Source of the DNA: Pseudomonas brassicacearum
GTDB lineage: Bacteria > Pseudomonadota > Gammaproteobacteria > Pseudomonadales > Pseudomonadaceae
NCBI RefSeq assembly: GCF_003732265.1
Contig: NZ_MOBK01000005.1
Coordinates: forward strand, 248,001 to 312,000
Length of the DNA stretch: 64,000 bases
Direction: 5' to 3'
Shown: in pieces, positions 1 to 9,794 of the stretch
Layout: each line of letters begins with the position of its first letter
Numbering within the stretch: position 1 is the stretch's first letter
Made by a program: the position numbers and the translations under genes
Notes under the pieces: model-generated
Databases searched by the model: none
What the model saw: only the letters and a program-made list of their open reading frames with translations
Told to the model about the DNA's origin: nothing

Positions 1-1
1 C

Positions 2-1504
2 ACCAAGTTCGTTCCGGCCTGGGGCCAGGCGCGCCTGCACTCGATGATCGCCAACCGTCCGGACTGGTGCATCTCCCGTCAGCGCAACTGGGGTGTGCCG
101 ATCCCGTTCTTCCTGAACAAGGAAAGCGGCGAGTTGCACCCACGTACCGCTGAATTGATGGAAGAAGTCGCCAAGCGCGTCGAAGTCGAAGGCATCGAAG
201 CCTGGTTCAAGATGGACGCCGCCGAGCTGCTCGGTGACGAAGCGCCGCAGTACGACAAGATCAGCGACACCCTGGACGTCTGGTTCGATTCGGGCACCAC
301 GCACTGGCACGTCCTGCGCGGTTCGCACCCGATGGGCCATGAAACCGGCCCACGCGCCGACCTGTACCTGGAAGGCTCGGACCAACACCGTGGCTGGTTC
401 CACTCGTCGCTGCTGACCGGTTGCGCCATCGACAATCACGCGCCGTACCGCGAACTGCTGACCCACGGCTTCACCGTCGACGAGTCCGGTCGCAAGATGT
501 CCAAGTCGCTGGGCAACGTGATTGCACCGCAAAAGGTCAACGACACCCTGGGCGCCGACATTATGCGTCTGTGGGTGGCTTCCACCGATTACTCGGGTGA
601 AATGGCGGTGTCCGAGCAGATCCTGCAACGCAGTGCGGACGCCTACCGACGTATCCGTAACACCGCGCGCTTCCTGCTCTCGAACCTGACCGGTTTCAAC
701 CCGGCAACCGACATCCTGCCGGCCGAAGACATGCTGGCGCTGGACCGTTGGGCCGTGGACCGCACCCTGCTGCTGCAACGCGAGCTGCAAGAACACTACG
801 GCGAATACCGCTTCTGGAACGTCTACTCCAAGATCCACAACTTCTGCGTGCAGGAACTGGGCGGTTTCTACCTCGACATCATCAAGGACCGTCAGTACAC
901 CACTGGCGCCAACAGCAAGGCCCGCCGTTCGGCGCAAACCGCGCTTTATCACATCTCCGAAGCGCTGGTGCGCTGGATCGCGCCGATCCTCGCGTTCACC
1001 GCGGACGAACTGTGGGAATACCTGCCGGGCGAGCGTAACGAGTCGGTAATGCTCAACACCTGGTACGAAGGTTTGACCGAGCTGCCGGAAGGCGTCGAGC
1101 TGGACCGCGCCTACTGGGAGCGGATCATGGCCGTCAAGGTAGCCGTCAACAAGGAAATGGAAATCCAGCGCGCGGCCAAGGCCGTCGGTGGCAACCTGCA
1201 AGCCGAAGTGACGCTGTTCGCCGAAGAAGCGCTGAGCGCCGACCTGGCCAAACTGAGCAACGAACTGCGCTTCGTGCTGATCACCTCGACTGCAACCGTT
1301 GCGCCATTTGTACAGGCACCGGCTGATGCCGTGATCACCGAAGTCAGCGGCTTGAAGCTGCAAGTGGTCAAGTCGAGTCACGCCAAGTGCGCCCGTTGCT
1401 GGCACTGCCGTGAAGACGTCGGCGTGAACCCGGAGCATCCGGAAATCTGCGGTCGTTGCGTCGACAACATCAGCGGCGCTGGCGAGGTTCGTCACTATGC
1501 CTAA
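2..1504 (+). CDS. ileS: Isoleucyl-tRNA synthetase, C-terminal 500 residues (5' end outside window)
   Basis: Charges tRNA-Ile with isoleucine in the cytoplasm. The frame is open from base 2, so this is the C-terminal part of a protein of roughly 940 residues in this genus. The class I signature KMSKS is encoded at about 494-508. It is followed by the anticodon-binding helical domain and a C-terminal zinc finger with four cysteines in CxxC pairs (CARCWHC and CGRC, about 1388-1460). The stop overlaps the start of lspA by 8 bases, the usual ileS-lspA coupling. Nothing is odd apart from truncation by the window edge. Confidence 0.97.
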   Translation, partial: TKFVPAWGQARLHSMIANRPDWCISRQRNWGVPIPFFLNKESGELHPRTAELMEEVAKRVEVEGIEAWFKMDAAELLGDEAPQYDKISDTLDVWFDSGTTHWHVLRGSHPMGHETGPRADLYLEGSDQHRGWFHSSLLTGCAIDNHAPYRELLTHGFTVDESGRKMSKSLGNVIAPQKVNDTLGADIMRLWVASTDYSGEMAVSEQILQRSADAYRRIRNTARFLLSNLTGFNPATDILPAEDMLALDRWAVDRTLLLQRELQEHYGEYRFWNVYSKIHNFCVQELGGFYLDIIKDRQYTTGANSKARRSAQTALYHISEALVRWIAPILAFTADELWEYLPGERNESVMLNTWYEGLTELPEGVELDRAYWERIMAVKVAVNKEMEIQRAAKAVGGNLQAEVTLFAEEALSADLAKLSNELRFVLITSTATVAPFVQAPADAVITEVSGLKLQVVKSSHAKCARCWHCREDVGVNPEHPEICGRCVDNISGAGEVRHYA

Positions 1505-2009
1505 TGCCGTTGGCCGTTTCGGACGGCTGAGCTGGCTCTGGTTGAGTTTGCTGGTCCTGGTCATCGACCAGGCCAGCAAGTTCTACTTCGAAGGCAAGCT
1601 CCAGATGTATCAGCAAATCGTGGTGATCCCCGATTTGTTCAGCTGGACCCTGGCGTACAACACCGGTGCGGCGTTCAGCTTCCTGGCTGACAGTTCGGGC
1701 TGGCAGCGCTGGCTGTTCGCCCTGATCGCCGTGGTGGTCAGTGCGGTGCTGGTGGTATGGCTCAAGCGTCTAGGGCGCAACGAAACCTGGCTGGCCGTCG
1801 CCTTGGCGTTGGTGCTGGGTGGCGCGTTGGGCAATTTGTATGACCGCATTGCCTTGGGCCATGTGATCGATTTCATTCTGGTGCACTGGCAGAACCGCTG
1901 GTATTTCCCGGCGTTCAACTTTGCCGACAGCGCAATTACTGTCGGTGCGGTAATGCTGGCACTGGATATGTTCAAAAGTAAGAAGACCGGAGAAGCCGTT
2001 CATGACTGA
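1497..2009 (+). CDS. lspA: Lipoprotein signal peptidase II
   Basis: Inner-membrane aspartic protease that removes the signal peptide of diacylglyceryl-modified prolipoproteins. At 170 residues it has the family length, with four hydrophobic segments. The two conserved catalytic regions are present: GNLYDRI with its Asp, and FNFADSAI with the second Asp. It overlaps ileS by 8 bases and fkpB by 8 bases, so translation of the three is probably coupled. Likely clients in this window are the lipoproteins BamD and the ChaN-like protein. Confidence 0.97.
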   Translation: MPNAVGRFGRLSWLWLSLLVLVIDQASKFYFEGKLQMYQQIVVIPDLFSWTLAYNTGAAFSFLADSSGWQRWLFALIAVVVSAVLVVWLKRLGRNETWLAVALALVLGGALGNLYDRIALGHVIDFILVHWQNRWYFPAFNFADSAITVGAVMLALDMFKSKKTGEAVHD

Positions 2010-2454
2010 ACAGGTATTGGCTGAGCAACGCATCCGCCAGAACACGGAAGTCACCTTGCACTTTGCACTGCGCCTGGAGAACGGCGACACCGTCGACAGC
2101 ACCTTCGACAAAGCCCCGGCGACCTTCCAGGTCGGCGACGGCAACCTGTTGCCAGGTTTCGAAGCGGCACTGTTCGGCTTCAAGGCGGGCGACAAGCGTA
2201 CGCTGACGATTCAGCCGGAAAACGCGTTCGGCCAGCCGAACCCGCAAAACGTACAGATCATCCCGCGTTCGCAGTTCAAGGACATGGACCTGTCACCGGG
2301 TTTGCTGGTGATCTTCAACGATGCGGCGAATACTGAGCTGCCTGGCGTGGTGAAAGAATTCGATGACGAGCAAGTGACCATCGACTTCAACCACCCGCTG
2401 GCCGGCAAGACTTTGACCTTTGACGTCGAGATCATCAGCGTCAAATCGCTGTAA
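2002..2454 (+). CDS. fkpB: FKBP-type peptidyl-prolyl isomerase, SlpA/FkpB type
   Basis: A 150-residue FKBP of the SlpA class, a cis-trans prolyl isomerase with chaperone activity. The N-terminal FKBP half has the core GDTVDSTF and [10 protein letters not shown] segments. An inserted IF domain (about residues 70-125, with [13 protein letters not shown]) gives chaperone function in this class. No signal peptide is seen, so it should be cytoplasmic. It is the third gene of the ileS-lspA-fkpB-ispH run. A REP-like hairpin separates it from ispH. Confidence 0.94.
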   Translation: MTEQVLAEQRIRQNTEVTLHFALRLENGDTVDSTFDKAPATFQVGDGNLLPGFEAALFGFKAGDKRTLTIQPENAFGQPNPQNVQIIPRSQFKDMDLSPGLLVIFNDAANTELPGVVKEFDDEQVTIDFNHPLAGKTLTFDVEIISVKSL

Positions 2455-2472
2455 CTGACCGAACACGGTCAA

Positions 2473-2504
2473 AATGTGGGAGCGAGCAGGCTCGCTCCCA
2501 CATT
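2473..2504. repeat. REP-like perfect hairpin between fkpB and ispH
   Basis: The arms at 2473-2486 and 2491-2504 are perfectly complementary over 14 bp around a 4-base CAGG loop (core TGTGGGAGCGAG). This is the dispersed P. fluorescens REP core, here as one compact hairpin. It lies inside the fkpB-ispH run and may attenuate or stabilise the transcript. Confidence 0.85.
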
Positions 2505-2555
2505 AAGTTTTTCACTGTTTTCGCTATTTCTTGCGCGCAAGACACGAGGCACAGT

Positions 2556-3503
2556 ATGCAAATCAAACTCGCCAACCCCCGTGGCTTCTGCGCCGGTGTG
2601 GACCGCGCGATCGAAATCGTCAACCGCGCCCTGGAAGTGTTCGGGCCGCCGATCTACGTGCGCCACGAAGTGGTCCACAACAAATTCGTCGTCGAAGACC
2701 TGCGTGCTCGCGGGGCGATCTTCGTTGAGGAACTGGATCAGGTGCCGGACGACGTCATCGTGATCTTCAGTGCCCACGGCGTTTCCCAGGCTGTGCGTAC
2801 CGAAGCCGCCGGCCGTGGTCTCAAGGTGTTCGATGCGACCTGCCCGCTGGTGACCAAGGTGCACATCGAAGTCGCGCGCTACAGCCGCGATGGTCGTGAA
2901 TGCATCCTCATCGGCCACGCCGGTCATCCGGAAGTCGAAGGCACCATGGGCCAGTACGATGGCAGCAATGGCGGTGCGATTTACCTGGTCGAAGACGAGA
3001 AAGACGTCGCCGCGTTGCAGGTGAGTAACCCGGAAAAACTCGCTTTCGTGACCCAGACCACCCTGTCCATGGACGACACCAGCCGCGTGATCGACGCACT
3101 GCGTGCACGTTTCCCTGCGATTGGTGGTCCGCGCAAGGACGACATCTGCTATGCCACGCAAAACCGTCAGGACGCGGTCAAGCAACTGGCCGACGAATGC
3201 GACGTTGTGTTGGTGGTCGGCAGCCCGAACAGCTCCAACTCCAATCGCTTGCGTGAACTGGCCGAGCGCATGGCCACCCCGGCTTACCTGATCGACGGCG
3301 CCGAAGACCTGCAAAAGAGCTGGTTTGAGGGTGTCGAGCGTATCGGCATTACTGCCGGCGCCTCGGCTCCGGAAGTGTTGGTGCGCGGCGTGATCCAGCA
3401 ATTGCAGGCGTGGGGCGCCACCGGTGCCGACGAACTGGCCGGTCGCGAGGAGAACATCACGTTCTCCATGCCTAAAGAGTTACGCGTGCGCTCGTTGCTT
3501 TAA
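2556..3503 (+). CDS. ispH: 4-hydroxy-3-methylbut-2-enyl diphosphate reductase
   Basis: Last enzyme of the MEP isoprenoid pathway, reducing HMBPP to IPP and DMAPP with an iron-sulfur cluster. The 315 residues are of family length. The three cluster cysteines are visible: RGFCAGV (Cys12), DATCPLV (Cys96) and [11 protein letters not shown] (near Cys198). The [10 protein letters not shown] and SSNSNRL substrate-binding motifs are intact. Its stop codon overlaps the stop of the oppositely oriented pseudopilin gene by a few bases. Confidence 0.98.
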   Translation: MQIKLANPRGFCAGVDRAIEIVNRALEVFGPPIYVRHEVVHNKFVVEDLRARGAIFVEELDQVPDDVIVIFSAHGVSQAVRTEAAGRGLKVFDATCPLVTKVHIEVARYSRDGRECILIGHAGHPEVEGTMGQYDGSNGGAIYLVEDEKDVAALQVSNPEKLAFVTQTTLSMDDTSRVIDALRARFPAIGGPRKDDICYATQNRQDAVKQLADECDVVLVVGSPNSSNSNRLRELAERMATPAYLIDGAEDLQKSWFEGVERIGITAGASAPEVLVRGVIQQLQAWGATGADELAGREENITFSMPKELRVRSLL

Positions 3504-4018
3504 CGTTGACATAAAGCCTGCTCAGCTTTATCGCTGCGCAGGCTGACGCGACCCGTGGCGGCCAGCACCACCTGGAGCTGGCTGACCGGTTCGCGGGCTG
3601 CGCAAAAGTGCACTGTCCCCGCTTGAAAGGCTCGTCCGGGCATCTGGGGTTCGCCGATCCCGCTGAATCGAACATATCGCCTGACCGGCTGATTGCCGAC
3701 AATCGCCCCCCGAGCGCTCCCCGCGCGCTCAACCAGCAGCGGATTGCTGCTGTCCTTCGATCCTTTGCCACTGATGTCCAGAATGATCCGCCAGCCCTGA
3801 CCCCAATCTCCGTTGATGCCATGAATCACAACGGCCTGATTGCGTGTGATGGCCAGGGTTCTGGCGTTGCGTATTCCACTGATCAAAGCGTTCGCCGCCG
3901 CTTCGCGATGGTTCGATTCAGTGAGAGCCGCAAACGCTGGACTGACCAACAGCAGAACAATTGCGGCAATCGCCAGTCCCATAAGCAGTTCGATCAGGCT
4001 GAAACCTTGCTGATGCAT
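3500..4018 (-). CDS. fimT: GspH/FimT-family type IV pseudopilin (reversed member of the minor pilin cluster)
   Basis: Prepilin-like protein of 172 residues. The start at 4018 is chosen because GGAGGG lies 7 bases upstream and because the leader MHQQG then precedes the cleavage site G|FSLIELL, with the Glu at mature position 5 and a hydrophobic N-helix. The rest fits the GspH/FimT fold ([21 protein letters not shown]). It would be processed by PilD at the inner membrane and enter a type IV pilus or pseudopilus. It faces away from the fimU-pilE genes and overlaps ispH tail to tail. The FimT name rests on position and family; its role in pilus assembly is minor or unknown in related species. Confidence 0.88.
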   Translation of the reverse strand: MHQQGFSLIELLMGLAIAAIVLLLVSPAFAALTESNHREAAANALISGIRNARTLAITRNQAVVIHGINGDWGQGWRIILDISGKGSKDSSNPLLVERAGSARGAIVGNQPVRRYVRFSGIGEPQMPGRAFQAGTVHFCAAREPVSQLQVVLAATGRVSLRSDKAEQALCQR

Positions 4019-4148
4019 GGCATTTCCCTCCCTGGAGTGGTGTGGCCCGCGCAATCCTTGCGCGAGTAATGGCAAAACAATCCGCCTGGGCCGGTCGAAT
4101 GTTCTAGCGTGTAGAAGCAGGTATAGCCGACGGCAACGGAGGGCACCG

Positions 4149-4622
4149 ATGGATCATCGTACAAAAGGTTTCACGCTGATCGAGTTGTTGATCACGCTCG
4201 CGGTGTTTCTGATCCTGATCACCCTGGCCGTGCCGGCGTTTACCCGATCGGTGCAAACCACCCGGGCCGATACCGAAATCGGCGATTTGCAGCGTGGACT
4301 CAATTTCGCCCGACTGGAGGCCATCGACCGTGGCATCACCACCCGGGTCCGTCCGACGGCGGGCGGCAGTGTGTGGACCGGTGAATTGACGGTCTATGAC
4401 GGTACTGGCACACCGGCCAATGTATTGCGGGTTGTTCCAGCGATGAGCGGCGGCGCCACTCTGACGCTAACCTCAGGAGTGACCGCGCTGGACTTCAACA
4501 ACCTGGGCGGTTTGTCGGCACCGTCCACCGCCGTGGTCATCAACTATGTATCGGGGACGCAAAGCAGGACGCTGAATGTGTGTTTGAACGGACGAATTCT
4601 ATTGGGTGGAAGTTGCGGATGA
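4149..4622 (+). CDS. fimU: Type IV minor pilin FimU (GspH/FimT family)
   Basis: Minor pilin of 157 residues, first gene of the forward pilus cluster. The start at 4149 has GGAGGG 5-10 bases upstream and gives a short leader MDHRTKG before the cleaved site G|FTLIELLITLAVF. The GspH-type core follows (LQRGLNFARLEAIDRG), and the last residues contain a cysteine pair (NVCLNG and GGSCG) that could form a disulfide. FimU primes pilus assembly together with PilV, PilW and PilX. The gene overlaps pilV by ATGA, implying coupled translation. Confidence 0.9.
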   Translation: MDHRTKGFTLIELLITLAVFLILITLAVPAFTRSVQTTRADTEIGDLQRGLNFARLEAIDRGITTRVRPTAGGSVWTGELTVYDGTGTPANVLRVVPAMSGGATLTLTSGVTALDFNNLGGLSAPSTAVVINYVSGTQSRTLNVCLNGRILLGGSCG

Positions 4623-5068
4623 GGGAATGGAGCAAGCGTGCACAGGAGGGCATGACACTGATCGAAGTTTTGGTGGCGTTGTTGATACTGACCGTGGGGC
4701 TATTGGGGGCGGCGGCGATTCAGCTCAATGCGCTGAAGTACACCGACAGTTCACGGATGACCAGCCAGGCGAGTTTTATCGCCTACGACATGATGGACCG
4801 CATCCGCGCCAATTCCGCCGCCGATTACACCGTCACGCCTCCGACCTCGGGCAACCTGAGTGTCGCCCGGGACCAGGACCTCTACGATTTCACCACCAAC
4901 ATCGTCAATTTCGGCGGCGCGACGGCCACCGGCAGCGTGACGCTGAACCAGCGGGTTTACACCATCACTATCACCTGGGATGACGCGCGTGCCGCCAATA
5001 CCGCCAACGCGCGCCGCAGCTTTGTCCTGACCAGCCGCGCCGCGGTCGACCCGGCGTCCACGCCATGA
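4619..5068 (+). CDS. pilV: Type IV minor pilin PilV
   Basis: A 149-residue minor pilin starting inside the fimU stop (ATGA). The leader ends in QEG and cleavage would give a mature N-terminus MTLIEVLVALLILTVGLLG, typical of PilV, with Glu5 and the glycine-rich helix end. PilV joins FimU, PilW and PilX in the initiation complex at the pilus base or tip. Its stop overlaps the pilW start by ATGA. Confidence 0.92.
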   Translation: MREWSKRAQEGMTLIEVLVALLILTVGLLGAAAIQLNALKYTDSSRMTSQASFIAYDMMDRIRANSAADYTVTPPTSGNLSVARDQDLYDFTTNIVNFGGATATGSVTLNQRVYTITITWDDARAANTANARRSFVLTSRAAVDPASTP

Positions 5069-5778
5069 ACCGCACCAGCCGAGGGTTCGGTTTGATCGAG
5101 TTGTTGATTGCGCTGGCGTTGAGTCTGATCGTGGTCTTGGGCGTGGCGCAGATTTTCATCGCGGCGAAAAACACCTACGTCAGTCAGAACATCTCCGCCG
5201 GCATGCAGGAAGACGCGCGTTTTGTGTTGAGCAAAATGATTCAGGAAATCCGCATGGTCGGCATGTTCGGCTGTTTGGGGAACATCACCGATTCAAGTAC
5301 GGGGGGGAGCTTCGCTGTCAGTCAGACAACACCGATCAGCTGGGATAATGCCAACCTCAAATTGACCCTCGTGACCGCTGATGTGGGAGCGGGTGGCGGG
5401 GCGCCAGTCTGGACAGTGGTTTCCGATTGTCGAAACACGGCGACGGCTTATACAAATCCACCGGCTCTGACATCGGGGCAGTTGGCGTTTCCGATCCGCC
5501 GGTTGATCTACAGCTTCAGCAACAACCAGATATTGATGGGGGCCGGCGCCGGCACGCCCACCCAGTACGTGCTGGTGAACAACGTGAGGGCGTTCAACGT
5601 GAGTTTCGGCCTCGCCAGTTCCGCCACTGATCTGGCAGCTTCCAGTTACAGCAGCAACCCGTCGGACCCCGCACGCATCCGCAGCGTACGCTTGAGCCTG
5701 ATCCTCTTCGACCCGAATAACCGTGTTCACGACCAGACCTTCAGCGTGGTTGCCGCCTTGCGCAACCGTCTGCCATGA
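5065..5778 (+). CDS. pilW: Type IV minor pilin PilW
   Basis: A 237-residue minor pilin, the largest prepilin-like protein of the cluster as expected for PilW. It has a prepilin leader ending RG, then FGLIELLIALALSLIVVLGVAQIF. The large C-terminal domain has two Cys regions (MFGCLGN and VSDCRNT). It overlaps both pilV and pilX by four bases, so the set is one tightly coupled operon. Confidence 0.93.
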   Translation: MNRTSRGFGLIELLIALALSLIVVLGVAQIFIAAKNTYVSQNISAGMQEDARFVLSKMIQEIRMVGMFGCLGNITDSSTGGSFAVSQTTPISWDNANLKLTLVTADVGAGGGAPVWTVVSDCRNTATAYTNPPALTSGQLAFPIRRLIYSFSNNQILMGAGAGTPTQYVLVNNVRAFNVSFGLASSATDLAASSYSSNPSDPARIRSVRLSLILFDPNNRVHDQTFSVVAALRNRLP

Positions 5779-6245
5779 GGGTGGCCGCCATGACCTCTCA
5801 TGTCCAGCGTGGCATGGCGCTGCTGGTCAGCCTGGTGTTTCTGCTGTTGCTGACACTGATCGGCCTTTCTTCGATGCAGAACGCCACCCTGCAGGAAAAG
5901 ATGGCCGGCAGCGTGAGCCTGCGCAACCAATCGTTTCAGGGGGCCGAAGCGGCGTTGCGCGTGGGTGAAAGCGCGGTGCAGCTGGACAGCTATTCATTGC
6001 CGGTCTGCAGCCAGTGCACGCCGCCGGCCGAGGCCACGAGCATCACGGCCGCGGGTCTCAACTCCAGCTCTGGAGTGACGTGGATCGCTTCCGGCAGTGG
6101 CTTTTACGCAGTGCAAAACATCGGCACCACACTCAACGCCGTCAATGTGCCAAGCAATACCTCGGCGACGCTTTACCGGGTGACCGCCGTCGGCATCGCG
6201 GGCAACTCGCGCAGCATCGTGGAGAGTATTTATGCGAAGTACTGA
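5775..6245 (+). CDS. pilX: Type IV pilus assembly protein PilX
   Basis: A 156-residue PilX-family protein. The leader ends QRG before MALLVSLVFLLLLTLIGL, and the PilX N-domain sequence SSMQNATLQEKMAG follows. As in other PilX/GspK-like subunits, the usual Glu at mature position 5 is not present. A CSQC pair lies near residue 78. PilX completes the minor pilin core that recruits PilY1. The pilY1 start overlaps its 3' end by 14 bases. Confidence 0.92.
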   Translation: MRVAAMTSHVQRGMALLVSLVFLLLLTLIGLSSMQNATLQEKMAGSVSLRNQSFQGAEAALRVGESAVQLDSYSLPVCSQCTPPAEATSITAAGLNSSSGVTWIASGSGFYAVQNIGTTLNAVNVPSNTSATLYRVTAVGIAGNSRSIVESIYAKY

Positions 6246-9200
6246 AGGGCGCGCCCGTGTTTGGCGGCTGCTTTGCGGCGTTGTGTTCGGACTTTATTTG
6301 TCGGCTCCGGCGTATGCCTTCACGCCTTCGGATTCACCGCTGTTAAGCGCTGCGGCTGTTCCTCCGAACGTGATGTTGCTGATCGACGATTCGGGAAGCA
6401 TGAACAGCATCCTTTACGCCGCCGGGTTCGATCCGACCGTCACGGGGCGCACGCCCGCCAGACAATGTAATTTTTTCCTCGGGCTGTGTTTGAGCGGCAG
6501 CGACATCGTCGGTGATTCGATCTTTCTTTCCAGCCTGCCGCAGTCCGGATGTTCCAGTGGGGCCTACGCGTTTTACAACAACAGCCTGGCGCCGTTGTGC
6601 CTGAAGTTGCCGGATCCGGTCGGCAATGAAAACACCCGGTACTCCGACGATTACCTGTCGTACCTGGTGGGCCTGGCCAACGGCAGCAACCGGGACTTTA
6701 CCACCGGTTCGATCCCCAACGACTACCGCATGAACGTGGCGCGAAATGTGTCCACGGCACTGGTGAGCAGCAACCGCGGCCTGCGCATGGGGCTTGCGAC
6801 CTTCAACCCGGTGAACAGCAGCAACTCCGGTAATGGCGGCTTCATTGCGCGCTTGATCAGTGATCTGTCAGTGGTGAGCGGCAGCGTGACCCAGTCGCAG
6901 GCCGACAACAATTACAACAACCTGATCAATTCCATCAACGGCTTGAGCGCCGTGGCCAACACCCCGCTGGCGGAAACCTATTACGAAATCACCCGCTACT
7001 TCCGGGGGCTGGCGCCGTACTACAACTCGACGCCGGCCACGTACACCAGCCCGATCCAGTACCGTTGCCAGAAAAACTACGGCGTGGTCATCACCGATGG
7101 CCTGCCGACGTTTGACCGCAGCTTCCCGACCAACGATCCGCTGGGAGGAGCTCGCCTGCCGAACTGGGATGGCGTGAACAACGATGGCAACAACCTCAAC
7201 GGTGACGGCGAGGGTGACACGCTTTACCTCGACGATATCGCCAAGTTCGCGTTCGATATCGACATGCGCTCCACCGGCACCGACGCGGCGGGCAAAAGCT
7301 GGAACGCAGTGGACTTCCCGAAACAGAACATGAATACCTACACCGTGGGGTTTACTGCTGCGAACCAGATGCTGTCGGACGCGGCCAGCTATGGGCAGGG
7401 CAAGTATTATCAGGCGACCGACAGCGTGGGGCTCAACAGCGCATTGTCGTCGGCGTTGAGTGAGATCACATCCAAGGCCGGTTCCGGGGGGAGCGGGGTC
7501 ACCAGCGGCACCACCCTGGCCAGCGGTTCCAGTTATTTCCAGACCAGCTATGACCCGAAGGACTGGCGCGGCACCATCAAGTCCTTCGGTTTCACGCCCG
7601 CTGGAGCGGTGAACACTGCCGCTGTGCAATGGACCACCGACACCACCCTCGTCCCCGGCGCGACCGCACCGACCTTTCAATCCTGGAACACCTTGAACAA
7701 CACCGCCGTCACGCTGGCCTACAGCAGTTTTTCCCCGGCGCAGCAGACATCGTTGAGTCAGAGCCTGCCGACCGGCATCACCGGCAGTGATCTGGTGGAG
7801 TGGAGCAAGGGCACCAACAAAACCGGGCTCAAGGTGCGCAGCGTATTGCTCGGCGACATCATCAACTCACCGCTGGTGCTGGCATCCCCTGTGGATAAAA
7901 CCGCCTCTGATCTGCTGGGCGATACCTCCTACAGCACCTACCTGGCCACCAAAGCCGCCAATATGAGTGCCAGTCTGGTGGTGAACGCCAACGACGGCTT
8001 TGTGAATGTCATCAACTCGGCCAACGGTGTCAGGCGCTATGCCTACATGCCGTCCAGCGTTTTACCCTCGCTACGCTATATCGCCGATCCAACCTACATC
8101 AATGGTGTGAGCCACAAGTACCTGGTCGACGGTCAGCTCGGTGTGTTCGATGCCCAACTCAGCGGCACCTGGAAAACCCTGGCCATCGGCGGAGCCGGGG
8201 CGGGTGGCAAAGTCTTCTATGCGCTGCAACTGTTCGATGCCTCGGTGGGTAACGCGTTCAAGGCACTGTGGGAAATCGCTGCGCCGACTACGCCGAGTAC
8301 GGCAAACGTGTTCAATGACCTGGGTTATGCCTACGCCCGGCCGGAAGTGGCACGCTTGGCCGATGGTCGATGGGCTGCGTTTATTTCCAACGGTTATGGC
8401 AGCAACTCCGGGGTCGCTGCGCTGTACGTGGTCGATGTGCGTGACGGCTCGTTGATCAAGAAAGTCGTGGTCGACAGCACTGAAACCACCAATGGTCTGT
8501 CGTCGGTGAAACTCAGGGTCAACTCGCAGAATGTGGTGCAAGCCGCCTATGGCGGCGATTTGAAAGGGCGGTTGTGGAAGTTCGATCTGAGCGCCACGGC
8601 GCCCGATACCTGGGGCGTAGCCTTTTCCGGAAAACCGTTGTTTACCACGGCAGGCGGCGCCACTCAGCCCATCACCGCGCAACCGTTGCTGGCGGACAAT
8701 GCATTGGGCGGCAAGGAAGTGTTTGTCGGCACCGGTAAATTCAACGAGACCGCCGACAAGACCAACAAGGATCTACAGGCGTTTTATGCGGTGTGGGATG
8801 CGGACGGCGGGGCGGGACAAATCACCGCGACCAGTTTGCAGGCGCAGGCGGTAACCGGTGTGTTTGCAGGGGGCGCCGATCAATTCATCACTACCAGCCA
8901 GAACGACGTGACCTACCCGGCAGAGAAGGGGTGGTACTTGCCACTGGTGTACAACAACGTGTTGACCGGCGAGCGGGTGATCAATCAGGCGAGTCTGGTG
9001 CTGGGGCGGATCGTTTTTACTACGGCGAGTGTGGACACCACGGACCCGTGTGCCAGCTTCGGCACCGGCAAACTGGTCGAACTGGATGCGTTCAGCGGTA
9101 AGATGCTCAACTATGCGGTGCTTGATACCAACGACGACGGCGTGGTCGACAGCGTCGACATGGTGTCGAGCGGGGTGGTGTCCAGCAGCGGCATTCCGAA

Positions 9201-9324
9201 CCTGAATGGCATAGTCAATGGCGGAACCCGTAAATTGGTTAACAGTTCCAGTGGCAGCATCAAAACGCTAGTAGAAAAAGGTGGCGGCGGTAGCCGTCGC
9301 ATCATGTGGCGACAAATACAGTAA
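6232..9324 (+). CDS. pilY1: PilY1, von Willebrand A / beta-propeller pilus tip adhesin
   Basis: A 1030-residue exported protein with a signal peptide (cleavage after APAYA, residue 29). A von Willebrand factor A-like domain follows at once, with a MIDAS-type DxSxS motif at residues 52-56 (DDSGS). The C-terminal half (from about residue 540) is the PilY1 beta-propeller (INSPLVLASPV, YAYMPSSV, GKVFYALQLFD, VGTGKF). A calcium-binding-like loop DTNDDGVVD sits at residues 965-973, closer to the C-terminus than the site described in P. aeruginosa PilY1. PilY1 regulates extension and retraction and acts in adhesion and surface sensing. No separate pilY2 follows. Confidence 0.93.
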   Translation: MRSTEGRARVWRLLCGVVFGLYLSAPAYAFTPSDSPLLSAAAVPPNVMLLIDDSGSMNSILYAAGFDPTVTGRTPARQCNFFLGLCLSGSDIVGDSIFLSSLPQSGCSSGAYAFYNNSLAPLCLKLPDPVGNENTRYSDDYLSYLVGLANGSNRDFTTGSIPNDYRMNVARNVSTALVSSNRGLRMGLATFNPVNSSNSGNGGFIARLISDLSVVSGSVTQSQADNNYNNLINSINGLSAVANTPLAETYYEITRYFRGLAPYYNSTPATYTSPIQYRCQKNYGVVITDGLPTFDRSFPTNDPLGGARLPNWDGVNNDGNNLNGDGEGDTLYLDDIAKFAFDIDMRSTGTDAAGKSWNAVDFPKQNMNTYTVGFTAANQMLSDAASYGQGKYYQATDSVGLNSALSSALSEITSKAGSGGSGVTSGTTLASGSSYFQTSYDPKDWRGTIKSFGFTPAGAVNTAAVQWTTDTTLVPGATAPTFQSWNTLNNTAVTLAYSSFSPAQQTSLSQSLPTGITGSDLVEWSKGTNKTGLKVRSVLLGDIINSPLVLASPVDKTASDLLGDTSYSTYLATKAANMSASLVVNANDGFVNVINSANGVRRYAYMPSSVLPSLRYIADPTYINGVSHKYLVDGQLGVFDAQLSGTWKTLAIGGAGAGGKVFYALQLFDASVGNAFKALWEIAAPTTPSTANVFNDLGYAYARPEVARLADGRWAAFISNGYGSNSGVAALYVVDVRDGSLIKKVVVDSTETTNGLSSVKLRVNSQNVVQAAYGGDLKGRLWKFDLSATAPDTWGVAFSGKPLFTTAGGATQPITAQPLLADNALGGKEVFVGTGKFNETADKTNKDLQAFYAVWDADGGAGQITATSLQAQAVTGVFAGGADQFITTSQNDVTYPAEKGWYLPLVYNNVLTGERVINQASLVLGRIVFTTASVDTTDPCASFGTGKLVELDAFSGKMLNYAVLDTNDDGVVDSVDMVSSGVVSSSGIPNLNGIVNGGTRKLVNSSSGSIKTLVEKGGGGSRRIMWRQIQ

Positions 9325-9338
9325 GTGAGAGTTGAGGC

Positions 9339-9740
9339 ATGCGTAGATCCAACCGAGGTTTTACCCTGATCGAAATCATGATCGTGATTGCGATCATCGG
9401 GATCGTCATGACCATTGCCGCCCCGAGCTTCACCGAGTACCTGAAGAAGGGCCGGCGCAGCGAAATCGCCGGGGTGTTGTCGGAGCAGGCGCAGATCCTT
9501 GAACGCTTCTACACCAAGAGCAATGTCTACACCGGCGCCACAGGTCTGAGCGCCGGCAATGACTATTACACCATCACCCCGACGATCACGGACCAGACCT
9601 TCCTGCTGACGGCCGTGCGCAAGACCGGCTCGAGCATGGCAACCGACAAGTGCGGGGATTTCACCCTCACCAATACCGGTGTCCGGAGCATGGTCAACGC
9701 AACAGCTGGCCTGACCGCCAAGGATTGCTGGGGTCGCTGA
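9339..9740 (+). CDS. pilE: Type IV minor pilin PilE
   Basis: A 133-residue pilin-like protein with leader MRRSNRG and mature start FTLIEIMIVIAIIGIVMTIAAPSF, the canonical type IVa helix with Glu5. The alpha/beta domain ends with two cysteines (DKCGDF and KDCWG) that would form the C-terminal disulfide loop. It is the last gene of the fimU-pilE run, 14 bases behind pilY1. A short GGGCGC/GCGCCC hairpin follows at 9751-9766. Confidence 0.92.
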   Translation: MRRSNRGFTLIEIMIVIAIIGIVMTIAAPSFTEYLKKGRRSEIAGVLSEQAQILERFYTKSNVYTGATGLSAGNDYYTITPTITDQTFLLTAVRKTGSSMATDKCGDFTLTNTGVRSMVNATAGLTAKDCWGR

Positions 9741-9750
9741 GTTTCCCTTC

Positions 9751-9766
9751 GGGCGCCTTTGCGCCC
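9751..9766 (+). terminator. Weak hairpin after pilE
   Basis: Six base pairs GGGCGC-CTTT-GCGCCC, followed by CTCTGTCTATTT rather than a clean T run. It may end the pilus operon partially. Transcription could continue into thiO, which begins 55 bases beyond the pilE stop. Confidence 0.4.
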
Positions 9767-9794
9767 TCTGTCTATTTAACGGTTGGATCTGAAG

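Noticed and set aside
2469..3401. 310-codon minus-strand frame across ispH
   Set aside because: Fully antisense to ispH, with His/Val-rich composition typical of shadow frames.
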